Part shown: positions 11,366-22,420 of the stretch, piece by piece
Layout: every line of letters begins with the position of its first letter
Numbering within the stretch: the stretch's first letter is position 1
DNA from: Xestospongia muta
Taxonomy: Eukaryota; Porifera; Demospongiae; Haplosclerida; Petrosiidae
NCBI GenBank assembly: GCA_963693285.1
Contig: OY848917.1
Location: 32,871,245-32,935,244, forward strand
Reading direction: 5' to 3'
DNA: 64,000 bases
The notes under the pieces: model-generated
Told to the model about the DNA's origin: nothing
Databases searched by the model: none
Seen by the model: only the letters and a program-made list of their open reading frames with translations
Position numbers and translations under genes: made by a program

Positions 11366-12326
11366 GAACAGAAAAGGTTGATATCTTTGCACACATACAT
11401 GTATATGGGACAGTGAACATATACAGCTGTACATATGCAATCAGTGATCAAATTTATATTAAAAGAATGCGGCTGTTTGGTGTGAAGAACAGTTGCAGAT
11501 GGTTTCTAATAGATATTGAGAATCAATCTTTCTTTTCCACTACATCAATGATTTTATAGTATTAAGAACACCAGATACTGGTGAATGTGACAATAAAATG
11601 AGGATACTTAATTAGGTAGCTACAAATGTGGTTTTGATGACTCTAAACAAAAGGAAGGGCCCTATAGGACAAAACAAAGAATCAAAATGGATGTGAGACT
11701 ATCACAAGACAAATTAGAGAAGATTAAAGCTAAAATAAAAAGATGATTTTCAAAAAAAGTTTGTAAGTTACAGGAACTAGAATCCATAGCAAGCATCATA
11801 CATGTGAGATAGTCAAGACATGTCCCTGTTTCACGAGTAGGATGTTCCCATACTGAAGGGACCTAGAGACCTGGGCCATCTTAAGGCCCAACTGCAACCA
11901 TAACTTCCAATCAGATTTAAGTTGGTGTGACCCATTTCTCACAACCTGAATCAGAATATCAATACTATGAAACTATCATAAGTACAGATTGGAGGAATAA
12001 ATTTGTACAGATGCCTCATGAAAATGAGAATGTGGAATCCATTGGGGAAATTGGTGATATAAATTGAAATAGATTTACATACTTAACCCAGACTCGGCAA
12101 CCAGATCTGAGGACTCCATTACTCTCAGACAGCTTATTCTAGTAATGATAGTAGCAGCAATTTGGGACAAATTCTGGGTAGGGAAGGTTGTTAGCTTTAA
12201 TTTAGACAATCAAACAATAGTGGAGCTAGGCTCTATACAGCATGTATAACGTTTTCAGGATGAGTTCAAGATTTTATCTCATACAACTGATTCAGCTATT
12301 TATATCTTTTAGATGATGTGAAAAGT
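11366..12326 (+). mobile_element. DIRS-like RT/RNase H remnant
   Basis: Reading through stops gives a DIRS-type reverse-transcriptase end: VLRTPDTGECDN (family LDDFLL-G-P-S-EC), then RLSQDKLEKIKAKIKR with KVCKLQELESIA (thumb region). An RNase H-like part follows (AAIW-KFWVGKVVSFNLDNQ near 12150-12215). It is then joined, after a deletion, to a recombinase-like segment. The copy at 20951 is collinear with it. It is the left half of a unit interrupted at 12327 by a nested insertion and resumed at 13131. Confidence 0.65.
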
Positions 12327-13130
12327 ATGGTGTTTTTTGATATGTGGGTTCTCAATCCCTGTGCTCCTACATATTTGAAGTCATGTTACATAAGAGTTGA
12401 GAGAGAGAAACAAAGGAACTTTAATTTGATGACCAAGTCAAGAAGGTGGAGATCTTTTTCACCACTTATTTTTTCAACATTAGGAGAATATGGCCCAATT
12501 GCACAAACTGTTTATAAGAGGTTAGCTACTTTAATTTCTTGTAATTTTAATAAATCATATAATTCTACCATTAATTATATTAGATGCTGTCTATTGTTTT
12601 CTCTTATTCATTCTGTTGGTCTATGTTTGAGAGGCACCAGATCTAGTCCACCTGTTTCTAGATGGATAGATTTAGTTGCCAGTTACACTTGAACCTATAT
12701 AATTACTGTTTCTTTATATATTAATTTTTTACATGTTATCTGACTTCTGTTGATCTAGAGTTACTAGTGTACATCTCAGTGTTATCCTTTATCATTATTC
12801 ATAGATATATATTGTTCCTTCATGGAAAAAAAAATTTCGTACACGAACTAATGAAAATCTCGTATACGTATTCCGTACACGATATTTTGAGGGTGTGATG
12901 GATTAGGAGGTGACAGCTGGAGAATTGCCACCGCGACTCATCATGTCTAGAACTGAAGTAGAGAAGAAATAGTGTCACACATAGTTCCACTCAGTGAAAC
13001 TATTTGTGAAAAAGTGTCTCAGCTAGAATCTATAGTTACTAAGGAAGAAGCGGTGGAAGGTAAAATGACCGTATACTTTCGTGTACGTAATTTTAACCCG
13101 GAGTGTCCTTCTACCACCATATCATAGAAT
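12327..13130 (+). mobile_element. Nested insertion with transposon-derived ORF end
   Basis: This segment splits the DIRS-derived repeat: 22190-22200 shows the uninterrupted sequence. Its left half encodes, through the stop at 12692, about 120 residues including FFDMWVLNPCAP, FSPLIFSTLGEYGPIAQTVYKRLA and INYIRCCLLFSLIHSVGLCLRG. This matches a C-terminal region seen in many animal retroelement proteins (V-NP-AP ... F-PLVFS--GG-G ... W-R--LSFSLLRS---C-RG-R). The right half (12835-13090) is non-coding and holds copies of CGTACACGAA in both orientations. Clear termini and target duplication are not resolved. Confidence 0.5.
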
Positions 13131-13400
13131 AGTGATCATCTTGAATAACCATAAGTCATCCACTGGAATCTGAAGACGTTCAAGCAGATTTTATCTGAAG
13201 AAGAAGAATAAGAAAAGATGTGGCCACATTGGTAGCTACAGCAGTTTAGGCAGACTCTCTTATAAAGTCAATGGTTAGGTCAAAGAGTTCAGAGTATATC
13301 ATATAAGTAAGAATTCCCTTTGAAAAAGGAAATGCAAGAAAGGCTGATGCAGCTCAACACACGCAAAGATGTTGACATGTAGTGACAATTTAATTCTTAA
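13131..13400 (+). mobile_element. DIRS-like recombinase remnant, continued
   Basis: Continues the repeat interrupted at 12327. The sequence around 13137-13200 matches 22203-22260 and 550-620. The segment near 13262-13310 encodes SLIKSMVRSKSSEYII, equivalent to the catalytic-tyrosine region at about 690-750. Stops are frequent; no function is expected. Confidence 0.5.
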
Positions 13401-13881
13401 ATTTTTGATACAAATGTATTTTGCAATTACTCACTGTTAATTGGTAGAGGTTTAGAGTGTAATGTGAGAAGGAGAGGAGCATGGGTAGCATACATGTATT
13501 TAACAGTAAAACATACCAGTACAATGAATTGATATCTCTGCAAAAACAAAATTACTAGCATTGTGCAAAAGTTTGTAAAATTCAAGATTTGGGCATTAAA
13601 GTTAATAAGATGCTAACTAACAAGACAGTCCCACTTTACTAACAAATAATTAATTTAAATTAAAATCAAATAAGATTATGAATAACTAATAAATGACTAT
13701 TTGTGCTGAGTTCACTTGATGATGTATATCTGTGCAATGCAAAGGATCTGGTTTGGAGAGCTATGATGTCATACTAATATTGGTTTCACACACGTTCCTC
13801 AAATGGAGAAGAGTAGAGTTGATATGAATACCCAAAATGAACACATTAAAAGAGGTTAAAACAGTATATATGGTAATATGT
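13401..13881. repeat. Duplicated 5' spacer block
   Basis: Same family as 801-1400 and 22421-22800, with the CTGTGCAATGCA and GAGAGCTATGATGTCA anchors near 13730-13770. Nothing coding is seen. Confidence 0.6.
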
Positions 13882-13928
13882 TTGAATTTGAAACGTCAGT
13901 GCACCAACATGACATATAATTGAACGTA
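13882..13928 (+). pseudogene. Last codons of a type-A receptor
   Basis: TTTGAATTTGAAACGTCAGT and the following bases encode FEFETSVHQHDI and a TAA. This equals the tail end of the 3644 copy (FEFEIPVQDHDI) with four changes. It is followed directly by the type-A 3' flank. A whole receptor between the upstream spacer and this tail has been deleted, leaving a scar between copies 1 and 2. Confidence 0.75.
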
Positions 13929-14810
13929 TATTATTTTTTAACAAAATTTAAAATTTTAGAATTTTCTTATGTTTATATTTTCTAGTATTGATGTCAAACA
14001 ATAAGTATTAAATAATAAATTTCAATGATGATTGTATTCTATTGTTTTATGTAATAGTGCTTAATATTTTAACTCAATGAGATATTAAAATTTGTGTTAA
14101 AACTGTCTTCTTCGTTGTTAGTACAACTGATGTTGTAGAGAAGAAATATCCATTTCATTGTTTGTGTTGAGACCTTTAAATTATTTGTAAAAATAAGTTT
14201 ACCATCATGATTGACTCACAAAACTCTTAACATTTTCATCATCTGGAATTTTAAAGATGGAAAACAGCAGAATAATAAGATAAAATTCCATGATTAATAA
14301 TCCAATGAAAATTACATTTAAACTTTAACAATGGAAATGAGCAGTATATTATACAGGTATTTATATAGATGATTTTAACCCTCTACCTATAACCAGACAA
14401 CTCTGTAATGACACAAATAACTTTATGAAGATATTCTTATTACATCAAATTATGCATCAAAACTTTAAGAATATCTTCCATGTTATTGATGTTATAAATG
14501 TTGTAAGCCATATTTTTCTTAGACCAATATTTTGTTGGAGTTATCTTTAACATTGAAATTATTTGAGAGTCCCATAACTTTACTGTACAGTTACAGTATA
14601 CACATAATGATCAACAAATTAAACTCTCTTTTATGCAATTATGTAATGTACATTTTACAAAGTAAAATATGAATATGTAGTAATGATCTACTATATAGCA
14701 TAGAATGAAATGAAAGATTTATAATTTAAAAAGTAACTTATTACTTTAATCACATGTTGTACTACAGTGTTAAGAATATAATATCAATTTTAAACCAAAA
14801 ACAAATTACT
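13929..14810. repeat. Type-A 3' flank, copy 2
   Basis: Collinear with 7929-8852 (for example TATACAGGTATTTATATAG near 14350). It is joined at about 14800 to upstream-spacer sequence (ACAAATTACTAGCATT...). No gene. Confidence 0.7.
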
Positions 14811-16370
14811 AGCATTATGCAAAAGTTTGTAAACTTCAAGATTTGGGCATTGAAGTCGATAAGATACTAACTCACAAGGCAGTCCTACCCTCACTAACAA
14901 ATTAATAGTTAAGATTAAAATCAAATAAGATTATAAATAACTAATAAGTGGCTATTTGTCTTGGTTTATATTCCATTTCCTATAAGCCAAATGTTGAGAT
15001 CACTGGATGATGTATATTTGTGCAATGCAGAGATCTTCTGCTTTAGAAAGCTATGATGTCATACAGATACTGGTGTCACACCCATATTTCTCAAATGGAG
15101 AAGAGTAGAGTTGAGACAAATACCCAAACTTAACACATTAAAAGAGGTTAAAATAGTATATATGGCGACATGTTTCATTGATTAGAGTTTACATTTGTTA
15201 TATAATATTCAAACTATAGTTCCAAATATAATACTCTTACTATAAACCAAAACTAGTCCATTGTGGTATTGTTTCCAGTACATAAAGGAACTATTATTGA
15301 TACAGAAGAACTGGGTGTAGTAGAGGATTTGGTAACACTATTGTATGTAACTAAAGAAGACAAGTAATGCTAGTCTCTGTAATGTGGTCATTGTATTAAT
15401 TACTGATTGAGTTGGATTATATAATATTTCAACAAATAAATCTAACTCAGTATCAGCTGTATTATTGATATACATACTGTATATAATACACCACATCATT
15501 ACTATATTTATTGAAATTGACTTTGACAAAGGTTATAAAGATTGAAATGAATGATATAATGATTATGATAGCTACAACTAAAAATAAATAGTTAAAATGA
15601 TAAATACATTTTGATTGTACAATTCTGATGACACTTACTACACAACCAAAACACAATCAGCTTAAAATGTTATGGATCACTTTAACCATCCATTTTATTA
15701 TGATATTATAATTATTAATTAATTCATTTCAATTTTTATAACCCCTGTCACAGTGTATGTTAATATGTAAGTGTGGCTATTCTAGTGGGTGTAACCCAAG
15801 CACTAGTCTTTGTAGTGTAGTCATTTCATTAGATAATATTTTAACAAATAAGTCTATCTAAGTACCTGCTGTATACTAGTCAAGTACACATACTGGATAG
15901 AGTACAATATCTTATCATTACTGTATACATCCATTGCACCTATATGAACTACATTTGACTCATGGATATATGTCATCATAGTAAAAGTATAATATTTGGA
16001 ACTATTATCATGCTTTCAATAATGTACTACAAAAGTTATCTATAAACACTGAAATATGGTGCCATATCTGGTCAATAATTATTTAAGAGTAAATGTAAGC
16101 ATCATTTATTAGTATTATATATAGTTCTATATTATATCATATCTACTTTTAATAATCTATTATATGTATGAGTGACTAACTGTGTGGGTTTGGGTGCCAG
16201 CAATTCTTAGAGTTTATGTGGCATATCTAATTAATGTATTTAATGTGTATATGTGTGTGCCAGCAATTCTTAGAGTTTATGTGGCATAACTAATTAATGT
16301 ATGTAATGTGCATATGTATGTGTGTAGGGGTTTGAGTGTGTTGGTTGCGGATGTACTTGTAGTATACATT
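14811..16370. repeat. 5' spacer of the 16469 receptor
   Basis: Upstream spacer homologous to 960-3590, without the MITE and GA tract. The GT-rich part from 16160 holds two extra copies of the start-proximal motif (CAATTCTTAGAGTTTATGTG at about 16199 and 16262) spaced about 63 bp apart, each followed by GGCATA-CTAATTAATGTA. No open frame has support. Confidence 0.65.
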
Positions 16371-16468
16371 GTAGTATTGTATACACATAGTATCTAAATC
16401 AGGAAATAATGTAAACAGTTCTTAGAGTTTATGTGGCATAAGTAATTCAGCTGTTTTTCTACTAAGCT
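16371..16468 (+). promoter_or_regulatory. Conserved start-proximal block
   Basis: GTATTGTATACACATAGTAT (weak TATA-like), CTAAATCAGGAAATAATG, then CTTAGAGTTTATGTGGCATA, AGTAATTCAGCTG and a pyrimidine run ending CTAAG two bases before the ATG. The order is shared with the blocks at 23070, 32884, 46660 and 56323. It is read either as core promoter plus 5' UTR, or as the end of a 5' UTR intron with an ACTAAT-like branch site. Confidence 0.55.
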
Positions 16469-19400
16469 ATGTCTGCAATGACCTCTATTTCATATAGTTC
16501 TTTTGAAGTCACTACCATCATTAGCTGGTTTCATATCTATTATATAACATCAGTTATACTGTATATTTTCGGTGGATATGTTAATGCTAATGAATATTAT
16601 GTCTCTGCAGCTCCTAATGGAGTGTTTTGTCTAACTACTGACCTACCTTGTCACAACCTCTCCTACTATGTTGCTGATTATAGTTCTTACTTCACTGATG
16701 ATACAATCTTCTACTTCCTAGAAGGAACTCATACTCTACAAGGTATATTAGATATCACTAATATAAACAATATAACTCTACAGGGACAGGGTCATATAGA
16801 ACAAGGCTTTCATGAGGCAGTTATTCAATCTACCTCAGTAATAATGTGTAGTGATAACAAGAGAGCTGCTGGGATACAATTTAACGCTAGCAAAAATATT
16901 GTAATGAAATCATTAACAATAGCAAACTGTGCATTTGATGCTTACATCTCCAACAAAAAAATTGTCAATAGCTTATATTTTGGTGACATCAAGAATGTCA
17001 CATTGGAATGGATATCAGTCCAGAATGGTTCAGGTTATGGACTCTCTCTAGCCAATAATTTTGATGTATTAATTGCTAATTCCTTATTTGTTAACAATAA
17101 TGGAGGAGGAATGCTTATTTATTTGTATGGGAATGGTAATATTGAGTTTAATAACTGCACTATATATAACAACAATGCAAGCTATCACGAAGGAGGAGGA
17201 GTGTCAATTAATTTGTATGGGAGAGATAGTATTGAGTTTAAAAACTGTATTATACATAACAATAGAGCTCAGCATACTGGAGGAGGAGTGTATATTAATT
17301 TGCTAGGGAATGGTAATATTGAGTTTCATCACTGCACTATATATAACAATATTGTTCAAAAAAAGCAAGGAGATGGAGGAGGAGGAGTGTCTATTTACTC
17401 AAAGAATGGTAGTATTAAATTTAATAACTGCACTATATACAACAATACAGTTCAACATGCTGGAGGAGGAGGAGCATTGATATCATCATTTGGTAATGGT
17501 AGCATTGATTTTTGTAACTGCACTATATACATCAATACTGCTTGGAGGAAAGGAGGAGGTGTACAAATTTATTCAGGAGGAAATAGTAGTTTTAAGTTTA
17601 GTAACTGCAAAATATACAACAATAGTGCATACCTTGGATCTGGTATGCTTGTCAGTGCTCATCAATTTACTTCAACAACTAGTTTTCTTTTCAAAAATGT
17701 TTCATTTCATTTCAATAAAGTACCTAACAAGAATAATGTACATCAAGCTGCTGTGATATTAGTCAATATTTATGGAATTATTTTTGACCAATTTGAACTG
17801 AGTAATCATAACACAACTGGTTTATTGAGTTTCAATAGTTATATAACATTTGATAAAAATAACACATTTGAAAACAATTTAGGCATTTATGGTGGGGGAA
17901 TTGCCTTATATGAATCCTCCAGATTATTATTAAAAAACCAAGCATACATATATTTTGTCAATAATCATGCTAGTGAGTCAGGTGGAGGAATCTATGTATC
18001 ACAACTTCTTGTTCCAGACATTTATGCAAAATGTTCCTTTCAAGTTACTCGTAATAGTAAAGCTTCAATGTACTTTGTCAACAATACAGCTAACATCTCA
18101 GGTGATGTCTTGTATGGAGGAAAAATTAGTAAATGTAACTTTGATAATATTTTTCACTACCCTCAACAAAGTGGTTTATCAGTAGTGTCATCAGATCCTA
18201 TCCAAGTGTGTTTTTGTGTATCAAACAAACCAAATTGCTCTATTTCAAACAAGAAAATTACTGTAATGCCTGGTATTGATGTCAATATACCACTAGCTAC
18301 TGTTGGGTCAAAGGATGGCTTAACTAAAGGTGTTATAAAATTGATATCATCAGATAGTTCATCCACTGTGTATACTGACAATAATAGACTAAATGCAACT
18401 TGTACTAATATAATCTTCAAATTAAATGCAAATCCTGATTTCTTAAATGCTACAAACATCTATGCAACACTTAAAGGTCCAATCATTACACCTTTACAAT
18501 ACCATTTTGCTAAAATTATTAATGTTACCATTGAGTCTTGTCCAATTGGGTTTCCATTGGTGAATGACACCTGTGTTTGTAGATCTGAATTAAATACACC
18601 TCCAATAACTTGTGATATTAAAACTCAAATTATAACTAGAGATGGTAACATGTGGATTGGTTTTAAAAATAATTCAAACTGTCTTATTGTTTATCAGAAC
18701 TGTCCCTTTGATTACTGTAATGACAACACCATTGATTTTAAAGTCACATCACCCAATGCACAATGTCTTTATAATCGATCTGGACTACTCTGTGGACAAT
18801 GTGCTGATGGACTCAGTCTAATGTTAGGATCTAACAAATGTGGAGTTTGTACAAATCATTACTTAGCACTGATAGCAGCTTTTGTATTAGCTGGATTGTG
18901 CTTGTGGGTTCTTTTTTTGATTTTAAATTTAACTGTGTCTGTAGGAAGTATTAATGGTTTACTTTTCTATGCTAATATGGTCAAATTGAACAGATCAGTT
19001 TTATTCTCCAGTGGACAAATACCAGTACTGAGTCAATTCATTGCTTGGCTTAATCTTGATCTTGGAATTGAGACATGTTTTTTCAATGGACTAGATGGTT
19101 ACTGGAAAACATGGCTACAGTTTGCATTCTCACTATCACTGATTACTGGTATAATAATCTGTTGTCGATACTCTAGAAAATTATCTCGTTTGTGTGGCAA
19201 TAATGTTGTACCTGTTCTGTCAACACTAATATTGATGGCTCATTCTAAACTTTTAATTACTATTAAAAATGCCCTCATGATAAGCAGAATTCAATGTGAA
19301 CATATCGTGTTGAATGTTTGGTGTGTGGATGGTAACATCAAATATCTTCATGATAAACACATACCACTGTTTGTGGTGTCATTAATCTTTCTTTTCTTTG

Positions 19401-20047
19401 GATTTGTCTATACTGGATTGATATTATCTAGTCAATGGCTACAACGTTACACTGGTAAGTACTGTAGAAGTTCCATTGATCCATTCATTGTACTAAAGCC
19501 TTTTATTGATGCTTACAATGGTCCCTATAAAGACAAGTCTCGATTCTGGACAGGGCTTCTTCTAATGATACGTTTATTTGTCACTGGTTTGTTTGCTGTT
19601 ACTACAGGTATTGTACCACAAGTTAACAACTATGTAATCACAATTATTGTAATCATTCTATTACCAGCTAATAGAGGTATCTATAAAGTAAAAATTATTT
19701 CAGCTTTAGAAATGTTTTTTCTTTTTAATTTGGGTTTCATCAGTCTGTTTAATACAATATCTAATGATAATACTTTCACATATTGGGTAGATTTAGTATC
19801 AGTTGGTCTATCACTGACAGTGTTTACTGGAATAGTAATAGCTCATATTTATATGTACATTAAAAGAAAATGTGGCAGCAAAATGAATATCTTTAAACAA
19901 AGGAATCAGACAAATGAAGATGAGTCATTATTACAAGAGAGATCATTTGAAGGTCAGGCAGAACAATATTCTCCAGCTCAGACTGTTTTAAGAAGAGAAT
20001 CTTTAATATTTGAAATTGAAATACCAGTTCAGGATCATGACACATAA
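16469..20047 (+). CDS. Type-A beta-helix multi-pass receptor-like protein
   Basis: Open reading frame of 1192 aa with no intron evident. Residues 17-38 are a hydrophobic leader; the mature part probably starts near NEYYVSAAPNG (41). Residues 41-205 form a beta-strand-rich N-terminal cap. Residues about 207-395 are six coils of 26-30 aa, each with NNCTIYNN and a GGG-VYI turn, like polymorphic-outer-membrane-protein (PMP) repeats of right-handed beta-helices. Residues 396-685 are further helix-like sequence (GGGIALYESS, NNTANISGDVLYGGK). A Cys-rich stalk spans 688-797 (CPIGFPLVNDTCVCRSEL, NRSGLLCGQC). About eight membrane segments lie at 798-1130. The cytosolic tail (1131-1192) is acidic and ends RRESLIFEIEIPVQDHDT. 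Many N-x-S/T sequons fit an extracellular domain. A second Met at residue 4 aligns with the type-B start. The function is unknown; a surface receptor or adhesion role is inferred from architecture. Confidence 0.9.
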   Translation: MSAMTSISYSSFEVTTIISWFHIYYITSVILYIFGGYVNANEYYVSAAPNGVFCLTTDLPCHNLSYYVADYSSYFTDDTIFYFLEGTHTLQGILDITNINNITLQGQGHIEQGFHEAVIQSTSVIMCSDNKRAAGIQFNASKNIVMKSLTIANCAFDAYISNKKIVNSLYFGDIKNVTLEWISVQNGSGYGLSLANNFDVLIANSLFVNNNGGGMLIYLYGNGNIEFNNCTIYNNNASYHEGGGVSINLYGRDSIEFKNCIIHNNRAQHTGGGVYINLLGNGNIEFHHCTIYNNIVQKKQGDGGGGVSIYSKNGSIKFNNCTIYNNTVQHAGGGGALISSFGNGSIDFCNCTIYINTAWRKGGGVQIYSGGNSSFKFSNCKIYNNSAYLGSGMLVSAHQFTSTTSFLFKNVSFHFNKVPNKNNVHQAAVILVNIYGIIFDQFELSNHNTTGLLSFNSYITFDKNNTFENNLGIYGGGIALYESSRLLLKNQAYIYFVNNHASESGGGIYVSQLLVPDIYAKCSFQVTRNSKASMYFVNNTANISGDVLYGGKISKCNFDNIFHYPQQSGLSVVSSDPIQVCFCVSNKPNCSISNKKITVMPGIDVNIPLATVGSKDGLTKGVIKLISSDSSSTVYTDNNRLNATCTNIIFKLNANPDFLNATNIYATLKGPIITPLQYHFAKIINVTIESCPIGFPLVNDTCVCRSELNTPPITCDIKTQIITRDGNMWIGFKNNSNCLIVYQNCPFDYCNDNTIDFKVTSPNAQCLYNRSGLLCGQCADGLSLMLGSNKCGVCTNHYLALIAAFVLAGLCLWVLFLILNLTVSVGSINGLLFYANMVKLNRSVLFSSGQIPVLSQFIAWLNLDLGIETCFFNGLDGYWKTWLQFAFSLSLITGIIICCRYSRKLSRLCGNNVVPVLSTLILMAHSKLLITIKNALMISRIQCEHIVLNVWCVDGNIKYLHDKHIPLFVVSLIFLFFGFVYTGLILSSQWLQRYTGKYCRSSIDPFIVLKPFIDAYNGPYKDKSRFWTGLLLMIRLFVTGLFAVTTGIVPQVNNYVITIIVIILLPANRGIYKVKIISALEMFFLFNLGFISLFNTISNDNTFTYWVDLVSVGLSLTVFTGIVIAHIYMYIKRKCGSKMNIFKQRNQTNEDESLLQERSFEGQAEQYSPAQTVLRRESLIFEIEIPVQDHDT

Positions 20048-20950
20048 TTTAATGTATATTATATCTGAACAAAGTTTTGAAATTTTCTTATGTTTACACT
20101 TTCTAGTATTGATATCAAACAATAAATTTCGATGATGATTGTATCCTATTATTTTATATAATAATGATTTAATATTTCAACACAATGAGATATTAAAATT
20201 GTGTTAGAACTGTCTTCTTTCTTGTTAGTACAACTGATGTTTCAGTGTTTGCGTTCAGACCATTACATTTCTTGTAATAATATGTTTACAATTATGATTA
20301 AATGAAAAGTCTTAACATTTTCATCAGGTAAAATTTTAAAGGGTTAAAAATGGAAAACAGCAGAATAATAACATACTATTCCATGATTGATAATCCAATG
20401 AGAATTACACTTAAAATGTAACAATGTAAATGAACAGTATATTATACAGGTATTTATATAGATGATTTAAATCCTCTACCTATAACCAAACAATTCTGTA
20501 ATAACAGAAATGACTTTATGAGGACATTCTCATTCATCAAATTATGCATCAAAACTTTAGGAATATCTTTCATGTTATTGATGTTATAAATATTGTAAGC
20601 AATATTTTGATTAGATCATCGTTTTATTGGAGTTATCTTTAACACTGAAATGATTTGACAGTCCCATAACCTTACTGTACAATTACAGTAATACACGTAA
20701 AGATCATCAAAATAACTTCTTTTTATGCAATTATGTAATGTACATTTTACAAAGTAAAATGTAAATATGTGATAATGGTATACTATATAGGATAGATTGA
20801 AATGAAAGATTTTGTCATTTTAATTTAATTTATTGCTTTAATCACATGTTATATATACTACAGTATTAAGAATGTAATATCAATTTTAAAGCAAAAATGA
20901 CATTAACCTTTCAAATAAACTATACATGTTTGGTTGTACAGTTGGAGTAT
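20048..20950. repeat. Type-A 3' flank, copy 3
   Basis: Collinear with 7929-8852, with AATAAA near 20122. At 20950 it runs into DIRS-like sequence at exactly the point where the first copy has the LINE, so it is the empty-site allele of that insertion. Confidence 0.75.
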
Positions 20951-22420
20951 ATTATAAACAGGAAAAATTGATATCTTTGCACACATACATGTATATGGGA
21001 CAGTGAACTTCTTAAAGCTGTACATATCCAATCAATGATGAAATTAATATTAAAAGAATGTGCTGTTTGGTGTGAAGTCCTCCCTCAAGAGCAGTTGCAG
21101 ATGTTTTCCAATAGATATTGAGATAAAAGGAATCAATACTTCGATGTTTTATATTGTTAGGAGCACCAGATACAGGTGAATGTGACAAAACAATAAGGAC
21201 ACTAAGTTAGGTAGCTACAGATTTTGATGGGTCTGAACAAAAGGAAAGGCCCTAGGACAACACAAACAATCAAAATGGATTTGAGACTACCTCAAGAGAA
21301 ACTCAACAAAATTGAAACTACAATCAAAAGATGATTTTCAAAACAAATCTACATAATACAGGAACTAGAAACCCTAGCAAGCAGATGAGATAGTCAAGCC
21401 AGGTCACTGTTTGATAAGTAGAATGTTCTCATAAAGGGGGCTGAGAAAGGTTGAGCCATCTTAAGACCCAACCTGGACTTTCATTCAGATTTACATAGGT
21501 GAAATACTTTTTTCACAACCTGAATTAGAATATAAATATTATGAAACTATCATAAGTACAGATTGGAGGAATAGTTTTGGACAGAGGCCTCAGAAAATGA
21601 AAATTTAAAGTTATAAAGTTTTCTTCACTAATCAATATAGAAGTGGGTGATATACATCACTAAGTTTGACTGACAAGAGTCATAAACCCATTTGATAACA
21701 TCATTATAATATCACACTATATAAATAATGGTCATATGTTGAAGTAAAGGACTGCAGCTAGTATCTACAGAATAATGTGTTGTTCTTAATCTCACAACCT
21801 CAATTAAAATATCAGTATTATGAAACTATCAAAAGTTCAGATTGGAGAAATAAATTTGGACAAAGGCATCAGGAAAATGAGGATGTAGAATCCACTGAGC
21901 AAATTGGTGATATAAATTGAAATAGACTTAGATACTTAACCCAGATTTGGCAACCAGACCTGAGGACTCCATTGCTCTCAGACAGCGTATTCTAGTACTG
22001 ATAGTAGCAGCAATTTATGGCAAATTCTGGGTAGGGAAGGTTTTTAGTTTTAATTGAAACAATCAAACAATAGTGGAGGCTCTATACAGCATGTATAACA
22101 TTTTCATGTTTCTCAGTATGAGTGAGTTCAAGATTTATATCAGATGGCATATGACTGATCCACCCATTTAAGTAATTCTCTTAGATGATGTCAAAAGTGA
22201 TCATTTTATCAACCATAAGTCATCCACTGGAATCTGAATAAGTCAAAACAGATCTTATTGAGAGAAGAATAAGACTGTTGTCCCACATTGGTAACTAATA
22301 CTAGAATAGACAGACTCTGAGTCTCATAAAGTCAATGGTTAAGTTGAAGAGTTCAGAGTATATCATATACGTAAGAATTCGGAGAGAAATCTTTAGGAAA
22401 TGCAAAAAAGACTGATGCAG
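20951..22420 (+). mobile_element. DIRS-like RT/RNase H/recombinase remnant
   Basis: Collinear with 11366-12326 plus 13131-13400. Readable pieces: RLPQEKLNKIETTIKR and IQELETLAS (about 21284-21390), RNase H-like WVGKV and NNQ/NLDNQ-type sequence near 22030, then the deletion joint and SLIKSMVKLKSSEYIIYVRI near 22330-22375. About 200 bp near 21590-21790 is a copy of type-B 3'-flank sequence (TTTTCTTCACTAATCAATA...) embedded in it. No intact frame. Confidence 0.6.

Noticed and set aside
17100..17660. Bacterial contamination, because the coils resemble chlamydial PMP repeats
   Set aside because: The genes sit among animal-type retrotransposons and hAT elements, with eukaryotic base composition and intron-like neighbours. 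The repeat type also occurs in eukaryotic proteins.
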